Positions 1-9,864 of a stretch of DNA of 64,000 bases are shown here, piece by piece. The notes beneath the pieces are model-generated. The model made no database searches. It was not told the origin of the DNA and saw only the letters and a list, made by a program, of their open reading frames with translations. The DNA is taken from assembly GCF_017993425.1 (NCBI RefSeq), contig NZ_JAGOMQ010000008.1, positions 1 to 64,000 on the forward strand, given 5' to 3'. Position 1 is the first letter of the stretch; each line of letters starts with the position of its first letter. The stretch is from Amaricoccus sp. GTDB taxonomy: Bacteria; Pseudomonadota; Alphaproteobacteria; Rhodobacterales; Rhodobacteraceae. Made by a program: the position numbers and the translations under genes.

Positions 1-123
1 GCTTCTCCAAGCTCAAGCAGTTCCGCCGCGTCGCCACCCGATACGAGAAGACCGCCAGAAACTTCCTCGCCGTCGTCACCATCGCCGCAATCGTCCTATG
101 GGTGCGGTAAGTGTCCACAGCTC
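1..123 (+). mobile_element. right end of an IS5-family insertion sequence
   Basis: The transposase tail stops at 110 and is followed by GTGTCCACAGCTC and then CTAG at 124-127. IS5-group elements often insert at YTAR sites and duplicate them, so CTAG may be the target duplication and 123 the last base of the element. The left end is not in the window, so the inverted repeat and duplication cannot be confirmed. Confidence 0.5.
3..110 (+). CDS. IS5-family transposase, C-terminal fragment
   Basis: The window opens inside a gene; 35 codons are visible and end at TAA 108-110. The translation contains FSKLKQFRRVATRYEKTARN and ends with a hydrophobic tail and LWVR. This is the conserved C-terminus of IS5-family DDE transposases, where the basic (R/K)RxATRYEKTARNF segment follows the catalytic Glu region. 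The rest of the gene lies outside the window, so whether it is intact cannot be judged. Confidence 0.85.
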   Translation, partial: FSKLKQFRRVATRYEKTARNFLAVVTIAAIVLWVR

Positions 124-147
124 CTAGCGGATAGGCCCGGCGCACGA

Positions 148-234
148 ATGAAAAGAGTTAAGATCGATCTTCTGCAGCCTGGGGACATCGTGCTTACCGC
201 CAGGCGAAGCCCGGTAGGCAAGGGCATTCTCAGT
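148..234 (+). other. out-of-frame 5' segment of the YiiX-like gene
   Basis: ATG 148 opens a reading frame whose first 28 residues include LLQPGDIVLTARRSPVGKG, the usual N-terminal strand of YiiX/NlpC-type permuted papain-fold proteins. This frame stops at 261-263. The continuation of the same domain (VSHAMICV...) is in the frame that starts at TTG 234. Restoring one missing base near 229-235 would join the two halves. No slippery heptamer is visible there. Confidence 0.6.
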
Positions 235-1412
235 TGTCGACGGGAGGGCTGGTCTCGCATGCCATGATCTGCGTGCAACATGGTTCGGTCATCGACTCCA
301 CGTCGGAGGGCGTCCAGGCGCGCAACATTCAACGCGAGCTTTTCGGCGCGGGCGAAGAGGTGTTCGCGTTCCGTCTCCGCGAGCCGCTCGATGAGGCGCA
401 AGTGGCGCAGGTCATCGACTTCGCGAGATCGGAAATCGGCGCCCGGTACTCCAACATGGAAGCGGCACGGTCCGTCCTCCGCGGGTCAAAGCCTCGCACA
501 AGGCGCCAGTTTAGTTCGCGGCTGGTCGCCCGGTCGTATGCGAGCGTCGGGATAAAGCTGGTCGGCGACCCGGATTACTGCACGCCCGAGGAGTTGCGCG
601 TCAGCTCCTTGCTTCACGAACTCAGCGACATCACCGAGACCGTCTCGGAGGAGGAGCTTGCCGCGTGGCGCAAGCATCCAAACCCGCTTGATCTGATGCG
701 AGCCAGCCAGAATGCTGTCCTGGCGGCCGCCCGCCGGCTTGACCCTTCTGTCGAGCATCTCGGCGACCTCGATCGGCTCGTTCAGAGTCATCCGGAGTGG
801 GACGCGCAGATTGCGCAGGCCTATCGGGACTCAGGCTATCTCGATATCTGGAGGGCCGATTTCGAGATCAATCCCTGTCACTACGACATTGAGGCAATGG
901 ATGAATTTGGCAGTGATGCGACCGCGGCCGACCTGCGGGCGCACTGCGTCTCGACAATCCGGGAGTTCTCCTCCGGCGGTGTTCGTTTCGCGGTTAACCT
1001 GAGGCACTACCGCGCTGTTCACTGGGCCTCGAGGCGCGAGACCACCGCTCTGCTGATCGCTCTTTACGAGCAGCTGGTGCGAAGTGATCAGCTGCGTCGT
1101 GATACTGCTCTTGCGTGGCTTAGGCTGCACTTCCCGGAAGATGTCGAGCGCCATCTGCAGCGGATCGTCCCGCATTCCGAGCTTTGGTTCTCCATCGTCG
1201 ATCGCGTGGAGCCTAATCTCGGCGCGATCGCCCGGATGTCCATGTCTCGTGAGGGCTCCTCCGAAGTGTGCTCGTCATGTGGTGACCCCGCCAGCGACTA
1301 TCGGCTGGTCAACGGCGCCGAGACCATGCCCGGGGTTCCGTCGCTGCGGCTCTGTGACGATTGTGTAGGTATCGGTCGTGAAGGCGGAGAGATGCTCGAA
1401 CCGCTCTCATGA
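234..1412 (+). CDS. YiiX-like permuted papain-fold protein with C-terminal zinc-ribbon-like segment, probably frameshifted
   Basis: Read from TTG 234 this gives 392 residues. Residues 6-14 (LVSHAMICV) carry the His of the permuted NlpC/P60 fold, and residues 20-34 (IDSTSEGVQARNIQR) fit the same family. At residues 93-98 the family's F-C-S-x-L-V reads F-S-S-R-L-V, so the expected nucleophile Cys is Ser94 (AGT at 513, one base from TGT). Residues 110-220 lack recognisable motifs. Near residues 344-376 there are two CxxC pairs (CSSC and CDDC) resembling a zinc ribbon. The start of the domain lies out of frame at 148-233. A frameshift plus a lost Cys suggests a decaying or non-catalytic gene beside an IS element. 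Confidence 0.65.
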   Translation: MSTGGLVSHAMICVQHGSVIDSTSEGVQARNIQRELFGAGEEVFAFRLREPLDEAQVAQVIDFARSEIGARYSNMEAARSVLRGSKPRTRRQFSSRLVARSYASVGIKLVGDPDYCTPEELRVSSLLHELSDITETVSEEELAAWRKHPNPLDLMRASQNAVLAAARRLDPSVEHLGDLDRLVQSHPEWDAQIAQAYRDSGYLDIWRADFEINPCHYDIEAMDEFGSDATAADLRAHCVSTIREFSSGGVRFAVNLRHYRAVHWASRRETTALLIALYEQLVRSDQLRRDTALAWLRLHFPEDVERHLQRIVPHSELWFSIVDRVEPNLGAIARMSMSREGSSEVCSSCGDPASDYRLVNGAETMPGVPSLRLCDDCVGIGREGGEMLEPLS

Positions 1413-1708
1413 AGCAGACGTGGGTTTCGATCGGCGCGGGCTGGTATACGTTCGATTGCTCCGGTCGGGTGGCCAGGATGGAGGATCTTGGACACAACCG
1501 CGCATGGTGCGTCTCTTTCGGCGGTCGCGCCCATCGGACATCCTTGCCACAGGGATCGACCAAAAACCCAACGAACGAGTGCACTTGCGAACGGCCGCTC
1601 TCCACCCGTTTCAACAGGCAAACCATCGCTCGCATGCCGCCTGACCGTGCCGAGATTGATGGGATTGGTTCGTTCCCGATCGCCTCCATCTGCAGCCACT
1701 GCCTGTGA
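1409..1708 (+). CDS. hypothetical protein, 99 aa
   Basis: ATG 1409 overlaps the upstream stop as ATGA, which suggests translational coupling. The product is basic and Cys-containing (CTC near residue 58 and CSHC at the C-terminus). No family is recognised. Two antisense frames over the same DNA are also open, so the call rests on the overlap alone. It could be a non-coding remnant next to the IS5 insertion. Confidence 0.3.
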   Translation: MKQTWVSIGAGWYTFDCSGRVARMEDLGHNRAWCVSFGGRAHRTSLPQGSTKNPTNECTCERPLSTRFNRQTIARMPPDRAEIDGIGSFPIASICSHCL

Positions 1709-1870
1709 TGCTTGGCATAGGCGTGTTTTCAGCAATCCTACAATAAACAGCCATGAAAATCAGCGCCACGGACCTTATCCAAAGTATATCCTAAAAGAAG
1801 AAGCAACTTTTTCGAAAAACGCAGAACTATGCGCGAAGTGCAACCTTATGCGCGAACCTACACCACCACC
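1709..1870. repeat. AT-richer spacer with a 10-bp direct repeat
   Basis: This spacer between the IS5/YiiX remnant and the end of gyrB is clearly less GC-rich than its surroundings. TATGCGCGAA occurs at 1828-1837 and 1847-1856, 19 bp apart. No gene, and no convincing hairpin-plus-U terminator for gyrB, was seen. Confidence 0.5.
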
Positions 1871-4321
<2,451 letters not shown>

Positions 4322-4443
4322 CTAGCGGGGCAGGCCGGGGATGTCACGCGCCGCCGCGCCCCGCCGGTGCGCGGTCCCAAATCTTCAAAGGGTTAAGCCT
4401 GCGGCCGCCGCCGCGATCCTCGGGGCGGCGACCGCGGGCCGGG

Positions 4444-4866
4444 TCAGCCGTCCCCGACAGTGCCGTCCGCGGCGATCCCCCAGAACGGGTTCATCGCCAG
4501 CTCCCAGACATGGCCGTCGGGGTCGGCGAAGTAGCCGGAATAGCCGCCCCAGAACACCTTCTCCGGCCGCTTCAGCGCCGTCGCGCCGGCCTCCAGCGCC
4601 AGCGCGAAGGCCGCGTCCACCTCCGCCTCGGTCGCGAAGTTGCGGGCGAGCGTCGCCGCCCCGGTCCCGAGCCCGGCGCGGTCCCGGCCCTGGTCCCGCG
4701 CGAGGTCGTCGATCCCGAAGAGGCAGAGCCGCTGCCCGGCGAGGCGGATGAACGCCACACCCTCCTGCGCCTTGTCGGCCTCCCAGCCCAGCCGCGCGTA
4801 GAAGGCCCGGGAGCGGGCGAGGTCGGCGACGCCCAGGGTCACTGCGGTGATCGATCTCGGAAACAA
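4444..4866 (-). CDS. VOC (glyoxalase/bleomycin-resistance fold) family protein
   Basis: 140 residues read from TTG 4866, chosen because GGGGAGGGG lies about 8 bases upstream and the first residues (MFPRSITAVTLGVADLARS) match the usual start of this family. A longer open frame upstream lacks family similarity. The protein has the paired beta-alpha-beta-beta-beta layout with SRAFYARLGWE near the start and GYFADPDGHVWELAMNP near the end. The substrate is unknown. It is divergent from the ppk2 gene, with a 166-bp shared upstream region. Confidence 0.85.
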   Translation of the reverse strand: MFPRSITAVTLGVADLARSRAFYARLGWEADKAQEGVAFIRLAGQRLCLFGIDDLARDQGRDRAGLGTGAATLARNFATEAEVDAAFALALEAGATALKRPEKVFWGGYSGYFADPDGHVWELAMNPFWGIAADGTVGDG

Positions 4867-5032
4867 GAGGCAGCCCCTCCCCGGTCGGCTCCCGATCTTC
4901 CCGCGGTCCCGGGAGGCGGTCAAGATCGGGAGCCCGGGCCGCCTCCGTTCCGCGGCCCGGAGCCCTCGCGCCGCCGGCCTGATCGTCATAGGATCACGGC
5001 GCAGCCCGGACCAGGCAAGGAGATGACGAGGT

Positions 5033-5923
5033 ATGGCGAAGAAGCGTCGCGGCGATGCGCCGGCGGCAGGCGAGGTCCGCGAGAATGTCATCGAGAACGT
5101 CGCGGCCGAGGCGGCGTGGCGGCTTCCGGCCCCCGGCGGGCGCAAGCCGAAGGGCGGGTCGCAGGGCTACATCCGCGAGCTGGTCAGGCTCCAGTTCGAG
5201 CTGCTGAAGCTCCAGGACTGGGTCAAGCGCGAGAGGCTGCGCGTCGTCGTGGTCTTCGAGGGCCGCGACGCCGCCGGCAAGGGCGGGGTGATCAAGCGCA
5301 TCTCCGAGAGCCTCAACCCGCGCCACTGCCGCATCGTGGCGCTGGCGTCCCCCACCGAGCGCGAGCGCGGCCAGTGGTACTTCCAGCGCTACGTCGCCCA
5401 CCTGCCGGCGGCGGGCGAGATCGTGCTCTTCGACCGCTCCTGGTACAACCGCGCCGGGGTGGAGAAGGTCATGGGCTTCTGCACCACGGCCGAGCACGCC
5501 GAGTTCCTGCGCGCCGCGCCGCTCTTCGAGGAGATGCTGATCCGCTCCGGCGTGATCCTGATAAAGTACTGGTTCTCGGTCTCCGACGCGGAGCAGGAGC
5601 GGCGCTTCCAGGACCGCATCCGCAACCCGATCAAGCGCTGGAAGCTGTCGCCGATGGACGTGAAGTCGCGCGCCCGCTGGGTCGATTACTCGCGGGCCAA
5701 GGACGAGATGTTCGCCGCCACCGACACCGACCTGTCGCCCTGGCACGTCGTCGACGCCGACAACAAGAAGCGCGCCCGCCTCAACTGCATCGCCCACCTG
5801 CTGCGCCAGATCCCCTACAGGGAGATCGCCCCGGCCAAGGTGCGGCTGGCCCCCCGCCAGAAGGACGACGGCTACGTCCGCCCCGCCAAGGACAGCCAGC
5901 GCTGGGTGGAGGCGGTGTACTGA
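5033..5923 (+). CDS. ppk2: polyphosphate kinase 2 family protein
   Basis: 296 residues, typical of single-domain PPK2, which transfers phosphate between polyphosphate and (d)NDP/NTP. The Walker A loop is FEGRDAAGKGG (75-85) and the Walker B region is LFDRSWYNRAGVE (132-144). The lid segment WKLSPMDVKSRARW and the motif EQERRFQDRI are present. The basic N-terminal 45 residues are variable in the family. A purine-rich ribosome-binding site (AAGGAGATGACGAGG) precedes ATG 5033. The preferred nucleotide (ADP or GDP) cannot be read from the sequence alone. Confidence 0.95.
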   Translation: MAKKRRGDAPAAGEVRENVIENVAAEAAWRLPAPGGRKPKGGSQGYIRELVRLQFELLKLQDWVKRERLRVVVVFEGRDAAGKGGVIKRISESLNPRHCRIVALASPTERERGQWYFQRYVAHLPAAGEIVLFDRSWYNRAGVEKVMGFCTTAEHAEFLRAAPLFEEMLIRSGVILIKYWFSVSDAEQERRFQDRIRNPIKRWKLSPMDVKSRARWVDYSRAKDEMFAATDTDLSPWHVVDADNKKRARLNCIAHLLRQIPYREIAPAKVRLAPRQKDDGYVRPAKDSQRWVEAVY

Positions 5924-6001
5924 TCGGGCGGCGCGGAGCGCAAGCCTGCAACGGCATCAGATGCTCGCGCGTCCGCTCCTTTCCCGCTATGCCCTGGCGC
6001 C

Positions 6002-7126
6002 ATGCCGCTCGCGCTCTTCCTCCCCGTCCCGCCCGGCCTCGAGCCCGTCCTGCAGGCCGAGGCCGCGGCGCTCGGGCTCGCGGGGGCGCGGGCGGCGCCC
6101 GGGGGCGTCGCGGCGCAGGGGGAATGGCCGGAGGTCTGGCGCGCCAACCTCTGGCTGCGCGGGGCGACCCGGGTTCTGGCGGTGATCGCGGAGTTCCGCG
6201 TCCTCCACCTGGCCCAGCTCGACAAGCGCGCCCGCAAGGTCGACTGGGGCGCGACGCTGCGTCCCGACGTTCCCCTGCGCATCGACGTCACGACGCGCAA
6301 GTCGCGCGTCTACCATGCCGGCGCGGCGCGGGAGCGCATCGCCACGGCGATCCGCGAGACGCTGGGCGCGCCGGTGGTCGAGGGCGGCTCCGAGGAGGAT
6401 CCGGGCGCGGCGGTCACGATCCGCGCGCGGATCGAGGACGACCTCTGCACGATCTCCGTCGACACCTCCGGCGAGCCCCTGCACCGGCGCGGCCACAAGC
6501 AGCAGGTCAACGCCGCGCCGATGCGCGAAACCATGGCGGCGCTCTTCCTCGCCGCCTGCGGCTACCGGGGAGACGCGCCGGTCTATGACCCGATGTGCGG
6601 GTCGGGGACGTTCCCGATCGAGGCGGCCGAGATCGCGCTCGGCCTCGCGCCCGGCCGCTCGCGGAGCTTCGCCTTCGAGCGGCTCGCGAGCTTCGATCCC
6701 GGGGCCTGGGCGGCGATGCGCGCCGCGGCGGCAGAGGCGCGGCGCGAGACGCCGCTCGCCTTCCACGGCTCCGACCGCGACGCCGGCGCGGTGGCGATGA
6801 GCCGCGCCAACGCCGAGCGCGCCGGGGTGGCGGCGGTCACGGCGTTCCGCCAGGCGGCGATCAGCGACGCAAGGCCGCCCGACGGCCCGCCCGGCCTCGT
6901 CATGGTCAACCCGCCCTACGGCGCGCGGCTCGGCCAGCCGGGCCAACTGCGGCCGCTCTACGCGGCGCTCGGCGCGACGCTGGCGGCGCGCTTCGCGGGC
7001 TGGCGGGTGGGCCTGATCGCCGCCGACCCCGGCCTCGTGCGCGCGACCGGGCTCCCCTTCGAGCCCCCGGGGCCGCCGGTCCCCCACGGGCCGCTCAAGG
7101 TGCGGCTCCACCAGGTCACACTATAG
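6002..7126 (+). CDS. THUMP-domain class I SAM-dependent RNA methyltransferase (RlmL/YcbY N-module-like)
   Basis: 374 residues. The N-terminal half (about 40-165) is a THUMP-type RNA-binding region ending in the conserved DTSGEPLHRRGHKQ. The Rossmann methyltransferase follows, with motif I DPMCGSGTFPIEAAE (196-210) and catalytic NPPYG (303-307), typical of N2-guanine methyltransferases of 23S rRNA G2445 type. It lacks the second (RlmK) module of the E. coli fusion, as is common in alphaproteobacteria. The gene ends 48 bp before repeat copy A. Confidence 0.9.
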   Translation: MPLALFLPVPPGLEPVLQAEAAALGLAGARAAPGGVAAQGEWPEVWRANLWLRGATRVLAVIAEFRVLHLAQLDKRARKVDWGATLRPDVPLRIDVTTRKSRVYHAGAARERIATAIRETLGAPVVEGGSEEDPGAAVTIRARIEDDLCTISVDTSGEPLHRRGHKQQVNAAPMRETMAALFLAACGYRGDAPVYDPMCGSGTFPIEAAEIALGLAPGRSRSFAFERLASFDPGAWAAMRAAAAEARRETPLAFHGSDRDAGAVAMSRANAERAGVAAVTAFRQAAISDARPPDGPPGLVMVNPPYGARLGQPGQLRPLYAALGATLAARFAGWRVGLIAADPGLVRATGLPFEPPGPPVPHGPLKVRLHQVTL

Positions 7127-7174
7127 TGAATATCGTTTAATATCGGCCAGATGGCCCCTTCACCCGTGTGCGAG

Positions 7175-7498
7175 CACACTGCACGACAGTGGAACGGAAG
7201 CCCGGCCGGGAGCAGGCCGCGACGCCGCAGCCAGACGGATTTGACCCGTGGCAAATCCGTCCGCGATCGCCCCTGCGGGGGGCGAGCGCGATTCCGCGCT
7301 CGCCGGGGCGACCACGGACGGATGGCGCGCTTCCGGAGAAATCTTCACCCCTCACGGCTTCCGCGCGCAACCGCGCTCCAGCCGTCGGCGCGGCGAAAGC
7401 CGTGCTTTCGCTTGTCGCGCCGGGCCTCGCGGGCAAGCCCGCTTCGGTCGCTCAAGGCCCCGTGGAGCCAGCAGGACAGGCAGGCGTCGTGCAGTGTG
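7175..7498 (+). repeat. dispersed hairpin-rich element, copy A (324 bp)
   Basis: Terminal inverted repeats are CACACTGCACGACA at the left end and its near-complement ending GTCGTGCAGTGTG at the right. Internal perfect stems are: GACGGATTTG (7234-7243) with CAAATCCGTC (7252-7261); GGCGAGCGCG (7281-7290) with CGCGCTCGCC (7295-7304); CGAAAGC (7394-7400) with GCTTTCG (7404-7410), inside an outer GGCGCG/CGCGCC; and GCGGGC with GCCCGC (7429-7442). The 9-bp flanks GTGTGCGAG and GCGCGCGAA agree at 6 of 9 positions, a possible decayed target duplication. The element overlaps the 3' end of the hydrolase gene and supplies its stop codon. No transposase is encoded. Confidence 0.85.
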
Positions 7499-8384
7499 GC
7501 GCGCGAAGCCGCGCCGCCGGCAGGCCGAGGACGAAGTCGGCGACGTCGTCGCGGACCACCTTGCCGTGCAGGTCGCGGAACAGCCAGTGCCAGCCCTCGG
7601 GGTAGAGCCGCCAGCCGGCGGCGGCGGGGATGCGGTCGTGGACGCTCTCGACCCGGTCGGGGCGGAGGATCTCGTCATGGGCGCCCATCAGCGTCAGCGT
7701 CGGGGTCTCCACCTCCGGCGCGGCGGCGGCGGCCATGTCCATGATCCGCACGAGGCCCCAGAGCTCCCGGCTCGACGGGTCGCCGAAGAACCGCGGATCG
7801 GCGAGCGCCCGGCGGATCGCGTCGAGGTTGTCGGTCGGGCTGATCTCGACCACGCCGTCGCCGGTCCAGCGCTTCTCCGGCGCGACCGTCGCGATGGCCC
7901 AGGCCCCGGCCCGCAGCACCGGGTTCAGCGCGTCGCCCCCGGCGATGGCGGGCCCGGCCAGCACGATCGCGTCGGCGTCGAGGCCCTGCGCCGCCGCGGC
8001 CAGCGCCACGCCGCCCCCCATCGAGTGCCCGACCACCACGAGCGGCACGCCCGGGTTACGGGCCCGGACGATGCGCGAGAGCTGGACCGCGTCGGAGACC
8101 AGCGCCTCGGGCCCCGGCCAGCGCCGCCAGCTCGGGTTCGCCCCGAAGCCGCGCTGGTCCGGGGCATAGACGGCGATGCCGCGGGCGGCCCAGTCGCGCG
8201 CGGCGCCTTCCCAGGCGGTCGCCCCCGTATCCCCGAACCCGTGCAGCGCAAGGATCGCCGCCCGCGTCTCCCCCCGCGCCGGCCAGGACCGCAAGGTCAC
8301 GTGCGGGTCCGCAGTCGGCGGCGCCGCGCAGGCGGCGAGCCCGAGCAGGGCGACGGCGAGGAAGGCGAGTTTCAGGCGGTTCAT
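7452..8384 (-). CDS. alpha/beta-hydrolase lipoprotein (lysophospholipase-like)
   Basis: 310 residues from ATG 8384. The signal peptide ends in a lipobox (LAAC, Cys19), so the protein is probably membrane-anchored. An alpha/beta-hydrolase fold follows with the nucleophile elbow GHSMGGG (Ser121), LHGFGDTG as oxyanion-hole region and GWHWLF as the likely catalytic His region, resembling monoacylglycerol lipase/lysophospholipase. The last 14 or so residues (HCTTPACPAGSTGP) are encoded by repeat copy A, so the native C-terminus after residue 290 has been replaced. The xth gene lies 76 bp upstream. Confidence 0.88.
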   Translation of the reverse strand: MNRLKLAFLAVALLGLAACAAPPTADPHVTLRSWPARGETRAAILALHGFGDTGATAWEGAARDWAARGIAVYAPDQRGFGANPSWRRWPGPEALVSDAVQLSRIVRARNPGVPLVVVGHSMGGGVALAAAAQGLDADAIVLAGPAIAGGDALNPVLRAGAWAIATVAPEKRWTGDGVVEISPTDNLDAIRRALADPRFFGDPSSRELWGLVRIMDMAAAAAPEVETPTLTLMGAHDEILRPDRVESVHDRIPAAAGWRLYPEGWHWLFRDLHGKVVRDDVADFVLGLPAARLRAPHCTTPACPAGSTGP

Positions 8385-8460
8385 CTGGTTCGTTCCGTCG
8401 GGGCGGCGGCGGCGCGACAGGCCCGCCGCGGGCGGCGCAGCGGGCGCGGGCGAGCGGGAG

Positions 8461-9237
8461 TCATCGCGGGGCGAGCTCGATCCAGGCGGGGGCGTGGTCG
8501 CTGGCGTCCGGCTCCCCCCGGGCGGCGCGGTCGACGCCGCCGCGGCGCAGCCGCCGCGCGGCCTCCGGGCTGAGGAGCAGGTGGTCGAGCCGCATCCCGG
8601 CGTCGCGCTCCCAGCGGTTCCGGCGGTAGTCCCAGAAGGTGTAGAACACCGCCTCCGGCTCGAGCCGCCGCAGCGCGTCGGTCCAGCCGTCGGCGAGGAA
8701 GCCGGCGAAGGCGGCGCGGGGGCCGGGCTGGACCAGCGCGTTGTCGTCGTAGGAGCGGGTCGGATAGACGTCGCGCGGCTCCGGCGCGACGTTCCAGTCG
8801 CCGGCCAGCACCACCGGCACGCCGGCGGCGAGGAGGCCGGCCGCATGGGCGCGCAGTCGGTCCATCCAGGCGAGCTTGTAGTCGAATTTCGGCCCCGGCT
8901 GCGGGTTGCCGTTCGGGGCGTAGAGCGAGGCGACCAGCACCCCGCGCACCGCGGCCTCGACATAGCGGGGCTGGCGGTCGTCGGGATCGCCGGGCAGTTC
9001 GGCTCGGGTCGGCACCGGCTCGGCCCCGCGGGCGAGGATCGCCACGCCGTTCCAGCTCCGCTGCCCGCGCCAGACCGCGGCATAGCCGGCCTCGGCCAGC
9101 GCGTCGGCGGGAAAATCCGGCTCGGCGACCTTCAGCTCCTGCAGGCAGACCACGTCCGGCCGCGTCGCCGCCAGCCAGGCGAGCAGGTTCGGCAGCCGCC
9201 GGACGACGTTGTTGACGTTGAAGGTCGCGATCCGCAT
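8461..9237 (-). CDS. xth: exodeoxyribonuclease III
   Basis: 258 residues, the normal length for this AP endonuclease/3'-5' exonuclease of base-excision repair. The start is MRIATFNVNNVVRRL. CLQELK supplies metal-binding Glu34, YAPNG the substrate loop, GDWNVAP catalytic Asp147 and Asn149, and SDHAPAWIEL near the C-terminus the final Asp-His pair. It lies 6 bp after the hydrolase gene at 9244 and reads as the third gene of a minus-strand operon starting with the TPR gene. Confidence 0.95.
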   Translation of the reverse strand: MRIATFNVNNVVRRLPNLLAWLAATRPDVVCLQELKVAEPDFPADALAEAGYAAVWRGQRSWNGVAILARGAEPVPTRAELPGDPDDRQPRYVEAAVRGVLVASLYAPNGNPQPGPKFDYKLAWMDRLRAHAAGLLAAGVPVVLAGDWNVAPEPRDVYPTRSYDDNALVQPGPRAAFAGFLADGWTDALRRLEPEAVFYTFWDYRRNRWERDAGMRLDHLLLSPEAARRLRRGGVDRAARGEPDASDHAPAWIELAPR

Positions 9238-9243
9238 CGGGCC

Positions 9244-9864
9244 TCACGCCAGCCGCGCGACCCAGCCCGCGATGGCGGCGGCGAGCTGGCGGCGGCGCCC
9301 GGCGGCGGAGACGCCGGTGACCGACTTGCGCGGCGCGAGGTCGTGGTCGCCGTCCTCGAACCACAGGACCTCGATCGCGGGGGAGAGCGCGTAGGTCGCG
9401 ACCTCTTCCCTGCCGCCGAACGGGTCGCGGGTCCCCTGGCAGATCAGCGTCGGCGTGGCGAGCCCGGCGAGGTGGCCGGTGCGGGTCTGCGCCGGCTTGC
9501 CCGGCGGGTGGAACGGATAGCCGAGGCAGACGAGCCCCGCCGGTCCGATCGCGTCGGCCGCCATCGAGGCGACCCGCCCGCCCAGCGACTTGCCGCCGAT
9601 GATCAGCCGCCCCGGGAAGGCGAGCGCGGCGACGGCCGCCTCGAACTCCGGAATCAGCGTCTCCCCGCGCGGCGGCGGCCGGCGCTCGCCGCGGCGGCGG
9701 GCGGCCATGTAGGCGAACTCGAAGCGGGCGACGGCGAGGCCCTCGGCGACCAGCGCCGCGGTCAGCGCGTTCATCCACGGGCTGTCCATCGCCGCGCCGG
9801 CCCCGTGGGCGAGGAGCAGCGTCGCTGCGGCGTCCGCCGGGCCGTCGCGCAGGAATTCGGTCAT
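9244..9864 (-). CDS. KANL3/Tex30-type alpha/beta hydrolase
   Basis: 206 residues from ATG 9864, which overlaps the upstream TPR gene stop as ATGA. LLAHGAGAAMDSPWM (17-31) and the nucleophile elbow GGKSLGGRVAS (Ser93) define the KANL3/Tex30 group of dienelactone-hydrolase-like proteins. CQGTRDPFGGREEV and GDHDLAPRKSVTG carry the likely catalytic Asp and His. The substrate is unknown. A longer open frame upstream of 9864 lies wholly inside the TPR gene and was not used. Confidence 0.88.
   Translation of the reverse strand: MTEFLRDGPADAAATLLLAHGAGAAMDSPWMNALTAALVAEGLAVARFEFAYMAARRRGERRPPPRGETLIPEFEAAVAALAFPGRLIIGGKSLGGRVASMAADAIGPAGLVCLGYPFHPPGKPAQTRTGHLAGLATPTLICQGTRDPFGGREEVATYALSPAIEVLWFEDGDHDLAPRKSVTGVSAAGRRRQLAAAIAGWVARLA

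Noticed and set aside
1298-1735. Two minus-strand ORFs opposite the 3' end of the YiiX-like gene
   Set aside because: No recognised motif, no ribosome-binding site seen, and they overlap the better-supported plus-strand frame.
7151-8573. Plus-strand ORFs starting inside repeat copy A
   Set aside because: They read across the repeat and then antisense to the hydrolase gene. The reading is not kept in the other repeat copies, so they are not genes.
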